In this document: positions 1 to 6,108 of the stretch, piece after piece | Position numbering within the stretch: position 1 is the stretch's first letter | Layout of the letters: the number at the start of each line of letters is the position of its first letter | The notes under the pieces: model-generated | Seen by the model: only the letters and a program-made list of their open reading frames with translations | Database searches by the model: none | Told to the model about the DNA's origin: nothing | Source of the DNA: Saprospiraceae bacterium UBA7328 | GTDB taxonomy: Bacteria > Bacteroidota > Bacteroidia > Chitinophagales > Saprospiraceae | Direction of reading: 5' to 3' | Assembly: GCA_002471345.1 (NCBI GenBank) | Contig: DKPS01000046.1 | Coordinates: 1-11,774 of the forward strand | Length of the DNA stretch: 11,774 nt | Made by a program: the position numbers and the translations under genes

Positions 1-38
1 ACTCTGCCAGATTTTTCTACAATAAGGGATTTTGTCAT
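1..38 (-). CDS. 5' end of an unidentified gene, cut by the window edge
   Basis: An ATG on the minus strand at 36-38 opens a reading frame that stays open to the window edge: 12 codons reading MTKSLIVEKSGR plus two bases. It lies 11 bases past the stop of the gene at 50-853, the close spacing expected of the next gene in the same transcript. Twelve residues are too few to assign a family. The start could suit an enoyl-CoA hydratase-type protein or several others, so I give no function. Confidence 0.45.
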   Translation of the reverse strand, partial: MTKSLIVEKSGR

Positions 39-49
39 TTTATATTTTC

Positions 50-853
50 TTAAGCTGGCCAATAATCAGGCCTAGGTAAACCTGGGAAAGTAATCCTAAA
101 TGTCTCTGCTCCAGCGAAGTTAGGAGCCAATAGTCTTTCTCTATGAAACTCTCCTGATGCTCCAGCATACTTTCCTGTGCCTCCTAGGATAGTTCCTGTG
201 AACTTCTGACCTTTTACACCCCATTCGAAAAACATGATACAATGGATAGAATCTGTGATTGGCTCATGCCATTCATTGGGATTTTTGGCTGATCTAAAGG
301 CGAAAGTTGCTGTCTGTTCTAGTATGATCTTTCTGTCCAGCTTGTCACATTCTTCTACACTTCTTAAGAATGCTTCTACTCTCTGTTTGTCGTTCTTTTG
401 AGGGATAACTTTACGGTCAATGGTAGCAGCTAAAAAGTCTCTGGATATATTGGTCAGAAAACGATTGTTTCCCGTGAAGTTTCCTATAATTTTATCTGGA
501 TATGCAGGCTCAAATTCTCCATCATTGATCATATTCAACCCACCTGAAGTCTTTGCTATAAAGTCAGGATCATTCGGATCTAATTCAAGTGGATTTTGAC
601 AACAATAAGAATCGTCAATAGTGCCTCCTGGATGAATCGGTCCACCACCATGAGCAATCATGCCATTGACTGGTAATTTTTTACCTACATAGCTCAAGTA
701 ATTTCTTGGTATTAGCGTTGAAATTAATGGTATTCGTGCTAGTATAGCTTTTCTTTTTATACCTGAGAGGGCCATTTGGAGTTGCCAATTATTCGTTTGC
801 CCAAATTTATTACCATCTGAAATGGTGTCTATTACTAAGTCTTGATTTGCCAT
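50..853 (-). CDS. Allene-oxide-cyclase/dirigent barrel-like protein of unknown function
   Basis: 267 residues with no signal peptide or membrane segment, so probably cytoplasmic. The clearest feature is near the C-terminus (about residues 217-237), where FTGTILGGTGKYAGASGEF matches the glycine-rich strand-turn typical of the allene oxide cyclase/dirigent-like beta barrel (inference from motif memory). The N-terminal two thirds, including HGGGPIHPGG near residue 68 and a YCCQNP segment, are not recognised. The gene starts 6 bases after the stop of the DJ-1 fusion gene and is followed 11 bases later by another start, so it is almost certainly co-transcribed with both. Barrel proteins of this type bind small lipophilic molecules, which would fit the hydroxylase and hydrolases upstream, but the substrate and even enzymatic activity are unknown. 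Confidence 0.8.
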   Translation of the reverse strand: MANQDLVIDTISDGNKFGQTNNWQLQMALSGIKRKAILARIPLISTLIPRNYLSYVGKKLPVNGMIAHGGGPIHPGGTIDDSYCCQNPLELDPNDPDFIAKTSGGLNMINDGEFEPAYPDKIIGNFTGNNRFLTNISRDFLAATIDRKVIPQKNDKQRVEAFLRSVEECDKLDRKIILEQTATFAFRSAKNPNEWHEPITDSIHCIMFFEWGVKGQKFTGTILGGTGKYAGASGEFHRERLLAPNFAGAETFRITFPGLPRPDYWPA

Positions 854-859
854 GTTTAT

Positions 860-2101
860 TTAGTCTAAAATGGTTTTGCCAGAATTTTCAAGAATGATCG
901 CCATCATCTTCTGTGCTGTCTCATGACCTGAGTTTTGATTTTGACCTGTTACGAATCGTCTCTCTTCGTCCACTACGGATATCGTTTGGAACATATCTAC
1001 ATTGCCACTATTGTATTTGTAATTTACTCCCAGCTTTCTTAACTCTGATTCAGGGTGAAGAGGAGTCTGCGTGATGCCCAGTTGTATGAGTTGTCTGTCG
1101 GTAACTCCTGTCATAGTGCGGCCTGTGATTAGGAAGTTGCCCAAGGTGTCTCTGGCCTGAATTAGGCCCAATGCTCCATGACATACACTTCCTATCAGTG
1201 GCTTCTGTGCATAGTATGCTTCACTTACTTTCTGGCCCAATACTTCAGACTGTCCCAGATCATATGCCGCTCCCCAGCCTCCTGCCATCCAAATGACGTC
1301 GTATTGAGTGAAGTCGATATCATCTATTTTTTGTGAATTCTTCACTTTAAGCTGAAAGTCCTTGTCCTCTAGATACCTTTCGTCGGATTTAGATTTGATC
1401 ATAAATAAAAAGGATTGTGGATCTACAGGTATTTCTCCACCTTTTATGCTTGCCACATCGACTTTCATCCCTGCATCCTGAAATTCATAATATGGTACAG
1501 TCATTTCTGATGCAAATACACCTGTCGGATCACCATCGGTCTCTCCTGGAAAATTAAGTACACCATGACTGGTAGTGATAATGAGGGCTTTTTTGCCAGC
1601 CATTTCATATGATTTAGAATAAGCATAGTCGGGATGTAGTCCAGCTTGATGAAGAATATTAGGTAATTGACTTACTAATACTCCAATAGTACCAAATATC
1701 ATTGCTGCTGCAGTAAGTAACTTTCTGCCTATCGGCTTATCACCAAGGTTATGTTTGATAAAATAATAGCCCGAGAATATACCTAGTATCAAGTGTAATA
1801 CAGCCCCTTCAGGATTAGCAAAAACTCCTCCAAGAAAACTGGAAAGGATGCCAATGAATGCTCCGATGTTGAATACGAAAAAAGCTGTTAAAAATACTTT
1901 TACCAAAAGTTCGTCAAAGCTATTTCTCCATGTGTAAAATCCTAAAAGGCCTAATCCAAGTGCTGCCGCACCGTACATACGAGCCATGCCCATATACCCG
2001 CTCACGGAAGTATCAAAATCAGGAATGAGTTGAGGCGCAAAGAAGAAAATGCTTCCTGCTAAAAGTTCGATTATTGTGGAGATGAATATGAATTTTTTCA
2101 T
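860..2101 (-). CDS. Membrane protein fused to a DJ-1/PfpI (Hsp31-like) domain
   Basis: 413 residues from the ATG at 2099-2101. The frame can be extended to a TTG at 2126-2128, but those nine extra codons run into the repeat upstream, so I prefer the ATG. Residues 1-150 contain about five hydrophobic segments (near 4-24, 42-58, 67-91, 99-115, 130-148), resembling small DoxX/DUF4345-like membrane proteins. Residues 170-413 are a class I glutamine-amidotransferase-like DJ-1/PfpI domain. It has the nucleophile elbow GSVCHGA with Cys307-His308, the strand AGGWGAAYDL near 273-282, and a conserved acid in SEMTVP (Glu199). Hsp31/DJ-1 relatives act as holdases, glyoxalases or disputed deglycases, so a role in aldehyde or protein damage repair is plausible. 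Joining this domain to a five-helix membrane part is unusual. The four-helix-bundle element lies directly upstream and the barrel gene 6 bases downstream. Confidence 0.88.
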   Translation of the reverse strand: MKKFIFISTIIELLAGSIFFFAPQLIPDFDTSVSGYMGMARMYGAAALGLGLLGFYTWRNSFDELLVKVFLTAFFVFNIGAFIGILSSFLGGVFANPEGAVLHLILGIFSGYYFIKHNLGDKPIGRKLLTAAAMIFGTIGVLVSQLPNILHQAGLHPDYAYSKSYEMAGKKALIITTSHGVLNFPGETDGDPTGVFASEMTVPYYEFQDAGMKVDVASIKGGEIPVDPQSFLFMIKSKSDERYLEDKDFQLKVKNSQKIDDIDFTQYDVIWMAGGWGAAYDLGQSEVLGQKVSEAYYAQKPLIGSVCHGALGLIQARDTLGNFLITGRTMTGVTDRQLIQLGITQTPLHPESELRKLGVNYKYNSGNVDMFQTISVVDEERRFVTGQNQNSGHETAQKMMAIILENSGKTILD

Positions 2102-2115
2102 GTTTAAGTTTATAA

Positions 2116-2153
2116 AGATCAGGAGCAAGTTTCAAGTTCAAGAACCAAGCTTG
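2116..2153. repeat. Left arm of CAAGT-rich inverted repeat
   Basis: Contains CAAGTTTCAAGTTCAAG followed by CCAAGCTTGC. It is the inward-facing counterpart of the arm at 2545-2571 and is made of the same short words as the other intergenic repeats in this window. It fills most of the gap between the four-helix-bundle gene and the DJ-1 fusion gene. Confidence 0.6.
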
Positions 2154-2163
2154 CTGACGTATT

Positions 2164-2524
2164 TTAATTATTGGACTTTTTATTTTTGATGATTGTCGCT
2201 ATTATTTTAATTAGTTGTTCTACCTCGTTCTAGAAGTTGCATACGTTTTGAACTTTCTCCGTAGTTCACTTTTTCAAGAATCCTCAGATTTACTCTCGAC
2301 TCTTTAAGTTCCTTAAGAGTCAAAGCGAGTTTGAAAATCTTATCCTTTACGGTATTTGTTCCTTGAGATTCGCCAAAATTTAAAGCAGAACTTCCGGCTG
2401 ATCTCAACAATTGATTTTCATAATAAGTACCTGTCATATCAGTAGGAAGATCTTTGCATAGAAAAACAATGTCCGCTGTCAAATCCACCAATCTATTTTC
2501 TAAATCATATTTTTTTTCTTCCAC
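2164..2524 (-). pseudogene. Four-helix-bundle protein (S23/IVS, Avd-like) with a one-base frameshift
   Basis: Starts at GTG (2522-2524); no ATG exists upstream in frame before a stop. The first ~98 residues match the four-helix-bundle family first named from 23S rRNA intervening sequences, a fold shared with the Avd protein of diversity-generating retroelements: YDLENRLVDLTADI, LRSAGSSALNFGESQG, and KLALTLKELKESRVNL. As read, the frame ends at 2207 with the atypical tail RGRTTN (105 residues). Skipping one base near 2225-2228 moves to the frame that reads EVEQLIKIIATIIKNKKSNN and stops at 2164-2166. This is exactly the kind of amphipathic last helix and lysine-rich end the family has, and restores about 119 residues. 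I therefore call a frameshifted gene; a sequencing error is possible. Family members are small helical oligomers thought to bind nucleic acid. No rRNA or reverse transcriptase is nearby. Confidence 0.8.
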
Positions 2525-2544
2525 TTGAATTTTCTGATTTGTAA

Positions 2545-2571
2545 GCTTTGAATTTGATACTTGAACTTAAG
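2545..2571. repeat. Right arm of CAAGT-rich inverted repeat
   Basis: Contains TTTGAATTTGATACTTGAAC and ends in CTTAAG. It includes the stop codon of the sterol-desaturase-family gene (2567-2569), so the repeat abuts or has replaced the very end of that coding region. Its partner arm is at 2116-2153, on the other side of the four-helix-bundle gene. Confidence 0.6.
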
Positions 2572-3499
2572 AATTGCTATTGTTTCCTTTATCCAACCCA
2601 TCTTTAAAAGGTGCTGCCAGTTGCCCCATATAGTCTTCGGGATATTCAGGATTCAACAATCCTATTTCCTCTATATGTCTCACAGGTACTTCTTGTCTTT
2701 CTGGGTGAAAATAGGTGCCAAACAGTCTGTCATAGACTATCAAGTTATTGCCGTAGTTGTTATTCGATTCTTGTATCTCTTTAGAATGATGCCATCTATG
2801 CAGATCGACCACATTAAAGAACCAGTAAAGTGGACCTAGCTTAATATTGATATTACAATGCTGCGAAAAACCACAGACAACAGTCACTCCAAAATACATG
2901 GCTAGTACAATACCATCCGCTCCAAGGAGAACTGGAAAAAGCATTTCTGTAAAAGTAAACCATGTCTTATCTACGGGATGTTGGCGAGTAGCATTCCACC
3001 AGTATAATCTCTTAGTAGAGTGGTGTACTGCATGAAAATTCCATAACCATGGCACTTCATGAGCGAGTCTATGTCCCCAGTATCGCCCTGCATCTCCGAG
3101 TAAAAGCATCAATATCAACTGTAGCACAATAGGCCAATCACTCGGCCATATGGATCCGCCCCATTGCAAAGAGAGCCAAGCTGTACCTCCTGCTAAAAGA
3201 GCAATGAACATAGGTTTCAGGAAAATGGGTAGAATGATATAGGCTACGGTTCCGCTCACTAAATCATTCTTAATGTCACCATGAGAATGATTCCAATGTT
3301 CTTTAAAAGGCATCAACCATTCTGCTAACCAAAATACTAATCCTACTGCTACAGCAACGACATAAGTAGTGATAGCCACTGATGACCCATTGCTAACCAA
3401 AAGGTATATGATATATGGAGTGCCGACTAATACCAAAGGGAAAAATGCCCATTGCATGAAGCTGTAAAGTGCACTGTCTTTTTTTATTATTGATTCCAT
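2567..3499 (-). CDS. Fatty acid hydroxylase / sterol desaturase family protein
   Basis: 310 residues, an integral membrane di-iron oxygenase family member. The histidine clusters are all present: HRLAH (143-147), HAVHH (156-160) and HRWHH (234-238), with an extra histidine in SQHCN (214). Hydrophobic segments lie near 17-36, 43-62, 87-105, 124-137 and 183-209, so the protein should sit in the inner membrane with the metal site facing the cytoplasm. Family members hydroxylate or desaturate lipids, sterols or alkyl ethers using O2; which substrate applies here cannot be told. ATG start at 3497-3499, 29 bases after the DUF1330 gene, in the same transcript. The final residues (GNNSNS) and stop run into a dispersed repeat, so the original C-terminus may have been altered slightly. 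Confidence 0.92.
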   Translation of the reverse strand: MESIIKKDSALYSFMQWAFFPLVLVGTPYIIYLLVSNGSSVAITTYVVAVAVGLVFWLAEWLMPFKEHWNHSHGDIKNDLVSGTVAYIILPIFLKPMFIALLAGGTAWLSLQWGGSIWPSDWPIVLQLILMLLLGDAGRYWGHRLAHEVPWLWNFHAVHHSTKRLYWWNATRQHPVDKTWFTFTEMLFPVLLGADGIVLAMYFGVTVVCGFSQHCNINIKLGPLYWFFNVVDLHRWHHSKEIQESNNNYGNNLIVYDRLFGTYFHPERQEVPVRHIEEIGLLNPEYPEDYMGQLAAPFKDGLDKGNNSNS

Positions 3500-3528
3500 G
3501 TGCTCAAATTAGCAATATTGTATCAACC

Positions 3529-3933
3529 CTACCCGAATCCAATCGTCTCCGTAGCAATCAATCCTCCATATTCTAACGCTAATTCTCTAAGGTGACTGAT
3601 CTTAGCATATTCTTCTGATGTAGACATATCTATAAATGCTTGCTTCGATGGGTATTCGACAACAAGTATTCTATGTGGTTCATCAGTGTAGTCACCTATC
3701 ACTGTTTTGTTAACTTTTCCAGCCCATATTACTCTACCTCCTACCTTCTTCAATAGAGGGTCTACTGCTGCACCATAAGCATTGTAAGATTGTTTACCGG
3801 TCTCATCTCCATTGCCGCTCTTGGCTTTAAATTTTAAGATGTTGAGCATGACTACTGGTGTGTCAGCTGGATAGTTTTTGATAAAATCTACGAAGCCTTC
3901 TTTAGTGGCCATTACTTGATCTGTGAGATTCAT
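3529..3933 (-). CDS. DUF1330-family dimeric alpha/beta-barrel protein
   Basis: 134 residues, soluble. Two family features are visible: the first strand PVVMLNILKFK (about 25-35), and the central block RILVVEYPSKQAFIDMSTSEEY (about 88-109), which is the hallmark of DUF1330 within the ferredoxin-like dimeric barrel (ABM/EthD-like) superfamily. Such proteins form small dimers that bind hydrophobic ligands or act as cofactor-free monooxygenases or isomerases; most DUF1330 proteins have no known reaction. ATG start at 3931-3933, only 2 bases after the preceding gene's stop, so translational coupling is likely. A second protein with a related core (4402-5022) lies two genes upstream, and an ABM-fold protein begins at 11524, which suggests this fold is a recurring component of the locus. 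Confidence 0.88.
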   Translation of the reverse strand: MNLTDQVMATKEGFVDFIKNYPADTPVVMLNILKFKAKSGNGDETGKQSYNAYGAAVDPLLKKVGGRVIWAGKVNKTVIGDYTDEPHRILVVEYPSKQAFIDMSTSEEYAKISHLRELALEYGGLIATETIGFG

Positions 3934-3935
3934 TT

Positions 3936-4388
3936 TTATGTATTTTTTGATTTTCTAATGGATAAAAAGAACATAATCAGACAAAGGAAAGGTAAAACCA
4001 TATTCCCCACTCCTCCTGGAGCTTGCCCTGTAGTTTCTAATGATTTATAAAATGATAACCCAAATCTTCCTCCATATTCTAGTATTAGAGAAAGATACAT
4101 TAATGGAATCAGGCTCTTATATTTTAATGCCACAATCAGATACAATAACCCAAACATGACCTGTGATAATCCCCAATACGCAAAAAGAAATATGACAGCC
4201 TCAGCGCCTCCATTTGTATAGGTGTCCAGAGGAATAGTAGCGATACTTTGGGCTCCTCCATCATGCTTAAACATATGAATACAACTTCTTACAATAGTCA
4301 TCGTAGTCAGTAGATAGAATACCCACAAGGCTATTTTGTGACCTCGATATACATTATCTGCTGGTTGGGGAAATACTTTGTTCCACAT
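3936..4388 (-). CDS. Small integral membrane protein with four predicted helices, unknown function
   Basis: 150 residues with hydrophobic segments near 16-38, 62-88, 90-105 and 127-144, and a positively charged C-terminal tail (IRKSKNT). I do not recognise the family with confidence. Notable polar positions inside or near membrane segments are Arg34/His38 in the first helix region and the LILEYGGR motif at 101-108. The gene is packed between the membrane-anchored barrel-like protein (13 bases upstream) and the DUF1330 gene (2 bases downstream), so it is a firm member of the operon. It could be a transporter subunit, a chaperone for the hydroxylase, or a ligand-binding membrane protein; nothing in the sequence chooses between these. 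Confidence 0.85.
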   Translation of the reverse strand: MWNKVFPQPADNVYRGHKIALWVFYLLTTMTIVRSCIHMFKHDGGAQSIATIPLDTYTNGGAEAVIFLFAYWGLSQVMFGLLYLIVALKYKSLIPLMYLSLILEYGGRFGLSFYKSLETTGQAPGGVGNMVLPFLCLIMFFLSIRKSKNT

Positions 4389-4401
4389 GGTTGTTTAGTT
4401 T

Positions 4402-5022
4402 TTATATTGAAATTATGTGTCCTATCGCTGCCAAAAGAGCTAATACCAATGCCACCGTGAGCGGAAAGCCTCCCAACTGAAACCATGGGCTTACAGGATA
4501 AGCTATGCTCTTCTCAAGTGCTGCAAATTTGAACTGATGCTTCTCATGAAATTTAGGGTGAATCAAAATCTCTATGAAATCTCTTCTACTTCTGAATCTA
4601 TTGATGGCACTGATGCCCCACTGTTCTGCATTTTCTATGCCTATAAGATCTACAGATTGTCCTGCTACTCTTCCTTGAAAAATCCCTATCCCTGCACGCT
4701 TAATCATCATACCCATGAAAGACTTATGGTATTTAATCAGCACTTTCAGCGATTTATCTCCTTCTTCCACACCTTCCACTAGATCAGGTTTCTCTTTGAG
4801 CAATATGCTATTCACCATGACAAAGCTCTTCCCGTCATCATTCGTCAAAAACTCTTTCAATCCTCTCAAATCTTGATCCTTATAATCATCATAAGCAGCT
4901 AGTTTCTTCAGATAGACTTCTACCTCTTCCTTCTTTAATTTTCGCCGAAAGCCAAAGTACCAGAGGGCAAAAAGTAGGTACAATGTGATAGCGGATAGCC
5001 ATATGATGAGTTGTGTTGTCAT
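4402..5022 (-). CDS. Membrane-anchored protein with a dimeric-barrel-like core
   Basis: 206 residues from the ATG at 5020-5022. A longer frame from a TTG at 5053-5055 exists, but its extra residues (NLTLELELDD) are simply the CAAGTT repeat translated, so the ATG is the credible start. Hydrophobic segments lie at about 4-23 and 184-205, with a soluble middle of roughly 160 residues. Within it, NRFRSRRDFIEILIHPKFHEK (141-161) followed by KSIAYPV resembles the 'RYRSRRD' block of DUF1330/ABM-like dimeric barrels. The likely arrangement is a cytoplasmic or periplasmic barrel domain held at both ends in the inner membrane. It is followed 13 bases later by another membrane protein gene. Function unknown; its similarity to the DUF1330 protein two genes on suggests the two may act together. 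Confidence 0.85.
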   Translation of the reverse strand: MTTQLIIWLSAITLYLLFALWYFGFRRKLKKEEVEVYLKKLAAYDDYKDQDLRGLKEFLTNDDGKSFVMVNSILLKEKPDLVEGVEEGDKSLKVLIKYHKSFMGMMIKRAGIGIFQGRVAGQSVDLIGIENAEQWGISAINRFRSRRDFIEILIHPKFHEKHQFKFAALEKSIAYPVSPWFQLGGFPLTVALVLALLAAIGHIISI

Positions 5023-5024
5023 GT

Positions 5025-5109
5025 CGTCAAGTTCAAGTTCAAGTGTCAAGTTCAAATGTACAAGTTGATGGATTCGGCATTATTGAACTTGATACTTGTA
5101 CTTGATCTT
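5025..5109. repeat. CAAGTT/AACTTG imperfect inverted repeat, gene-less copy
   Basis: The left half (5025-5065) is a run of TCAAGT units; the right half (5080-5107) is TTGAACTTGATACTTG-type sequence, separated by a short spacer ending in GGCA. The right arm matches 8240-8267 at 26 of 28 positions, which chance cannot explain. It fills the 100-base gap between two operon genes, and in the mRNA the halves could fold back on each other. Confidence 0.75.
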
Positions 5110-5122
5110 TTTAATTTTTGTT

Positions 5123-6016
5123 TTAAGTCGTTTCCATAAATTTCACCATCAACCCTGCAATCTCTTCACCTTTATCTTCTTGCAGGAAATGTCCCCCTGC
5201 CTGAATGATGGTGTGAGCTTGTCCTTTACAGCCAGGAATCAATTTTTGTAGTGCTTTTTCTCTTCCTTTAGTTATCGGATCACTATCAGAGAAAAGGGTT
5301 AAAAATGGTTGTTCCAATTTCATCAAAGTCTCCCAGGCCTTTTTATTATTATTTGACTCTGGATCATCAGTACTAGTGGGAACTAATGAAGGAAATATCT
5401 TTGCACCTGCTTTATAACTTTCATTAGGATATGGTGCTTCATAGGCAGCTACTTCTACATCTGACATTTTAGCTACGGTTGAGTTTTGGATAATTTTTCC
5501 AACTGGTAATACTGGTGCTGTTTGTGAGAATTTTTGCCATTTCAAGAAAGCTTCAGAAGCCTCACGTTCACCTGTAGGAAGAAAAGTATTACCTGCAACT
5601 GTTCTGCTAAACAGGTGTGACTCCTCTGCTAATATTCTTAACCCAATCAGACCTCCCCAATCTTGACAAAAGAGATTAATGTCAATCAAACCAAGCTTTG
5701 AGATGAAGGTTTTTATCCAATCTACATGCTTTTGGTATGTATAATCAGAAGTCTCAGTCGGCTTTGATGACTTTCCAAATCCTATTAAATCAGGAGCTAT
5801 GACACGATATCCTGCTGCTACAAATACTGGTATCATCTTACGATAGAGATAAGACCAGCTCGGTTCGCCATGAAGACAGAGCACTAGTCCTTTGTTATTT
5901 GATCCTTCATCGACGTAGTGCATTTTCATGCCATTTTCTACTTCTACATAGTTGGGAGAAAATGGGTAGTCAGGAAGATTGTCGAAACTAGATTCAGGTG
6001 TTGTTAAGAATTTCAT
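5123..6016 (-). CDS. Haloalkane dehalogenase (HLD-I type alpha/beta hydrolase)
   Basis: 297 residues from the ATG at 6014-6016; a TTG 33 bases upstream lies in repeat DNA and is rejected. Expected reaction: hydrolysis of a carbon-halogen bond to an alcohol and halide, without cofactor, in the cytoplasm. Visible features are the oxyanion loop HGEPSW (49-54), the nucleophile elbow FCQDWGG with Asp119 and halide-binding Trp120, a cap-domain FLKWQKF with Trp160 as the likely second halide-binding Trp (as in DhlA-type enzymes), acid Asp246 in FSDSDPIT, and His276 in GGHFLQED. The length is usual for HLD-I. All catalytic positions are intact. It follows a second dehalogenase-like gene across an 88-base repeat-filled gap. 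A related hydrolase activity on non-halogenated substrates cannot be excluded. Confidence 0.92.
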   Translation of the reverse strand: MKFLTTPESSFDNLPDYPFSPNYVEVENGMKMHYVDEGSNNKGLVLCLHGEPSWSYLYRKMIPVFVAAGYRVIAPDLIGFGKSSKPTETSDYTYQKHVDWIKTFISKLGLIDINLFCQDWGGLIGLRILAEESHLFSRTVAGNTFLPTGEREASEAFLKWQKFSQTAPVLPVGKIIQNSTVAKMSDVEVAAYEAPYPNESYKAGAKIFPSLVPTSTDDPESNNNKKAWETLMKLEQPFLTLFSDSDPITKGREKALQKLIPGCKGQAHTIIQAGGHFLQEDKGEEIAGLMVKFMETT

Positions 6017-6037
6017 TTTGTTATCTTTTAATTTTAA

Positions 6038-6108
6038 ACTCAAGATCAAGAATCAAGTACAAACTCATTGTGTATCCTGAAATCTTTTGAGCTTGAATTT
6101 GCACTTAA
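6038..6108. repeat. CAAGT/CTTG imperfect inverted repeat, diverged gene-less copy
   Basis: The left half (6038-6061) reads CTCAAGATCAAGAATCAAG; the right half (about 6089-6108) contains GAGCTTGAATTTGCACTTAA. The arms are more diverged than those at 5025-5109 and 8190-8268. The right end overlaps the stop codon of the upstream hydrolase (6105-6107), just as the arm at 2545-2571 overlaps the desaturase stop. Confidence 0.6.

Larger units (their letters stand above)
2116..2571 (-). mobile_element. Candidate small element: four-helix-bundle gene between CAAGT-rich inverted arms
   Basis: The four-helix-bundle gene (2164-2524) is bracketed by a CAAG-rich arm at about 2116-2153 and a CTTG-rich arm at about 2545-2571. 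Read inward, both arms begin AAGTT and end with CAAGCTTGC or AAAGCTTAC; about 18 of 28 positions agree without gaps. The same two-arm arrangement, with a short spacer in place of the gene, occurs at 5025-5109, 6038-6108 and 8190-8268. The right arm runs over the stop codon of the upstream desaturase gene. The left arm ends about 15 bases before the ATG of the DJ-1 fusion gene. No transposase is present. I infer a non-autonomous or externally mobilised unit; a structured intercistronic repeat that merely contains this gene is the alternative. Confidence 0.45.

Noticed and set aside
2164..2524. The four-helix-bundle gene as part of a 23S rRNA intervening sequence or a diversity-generating retroelement
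   Set aside because: No rRNA sequence, reverse transcriptase or template repeat exists in the window; only the protein family is shared.
2164..2524. Programmed frameshifting in the four-helix-bundle gene
   Set aside because: No slippery heptamer, internal Shine-Dalgarno or downstream structure is evident around 2225-2228; mutation or sequencing error is simpler.
2561..3035. Plus-strand reading frames at 2561-2839 and 2847-3035
   Set aside because: They lie antisense to the sterol-desaturase-family gene, whose histidine motifs are intact, and their translations have no recognisable domain.
4537..4782. Plus-strand reading frame of 81 residues
   Set aside because: Antisense to the membrane-anchored barrel-like protein, with low-complexity, cysteine- and histidine-rich translation of shadow type.
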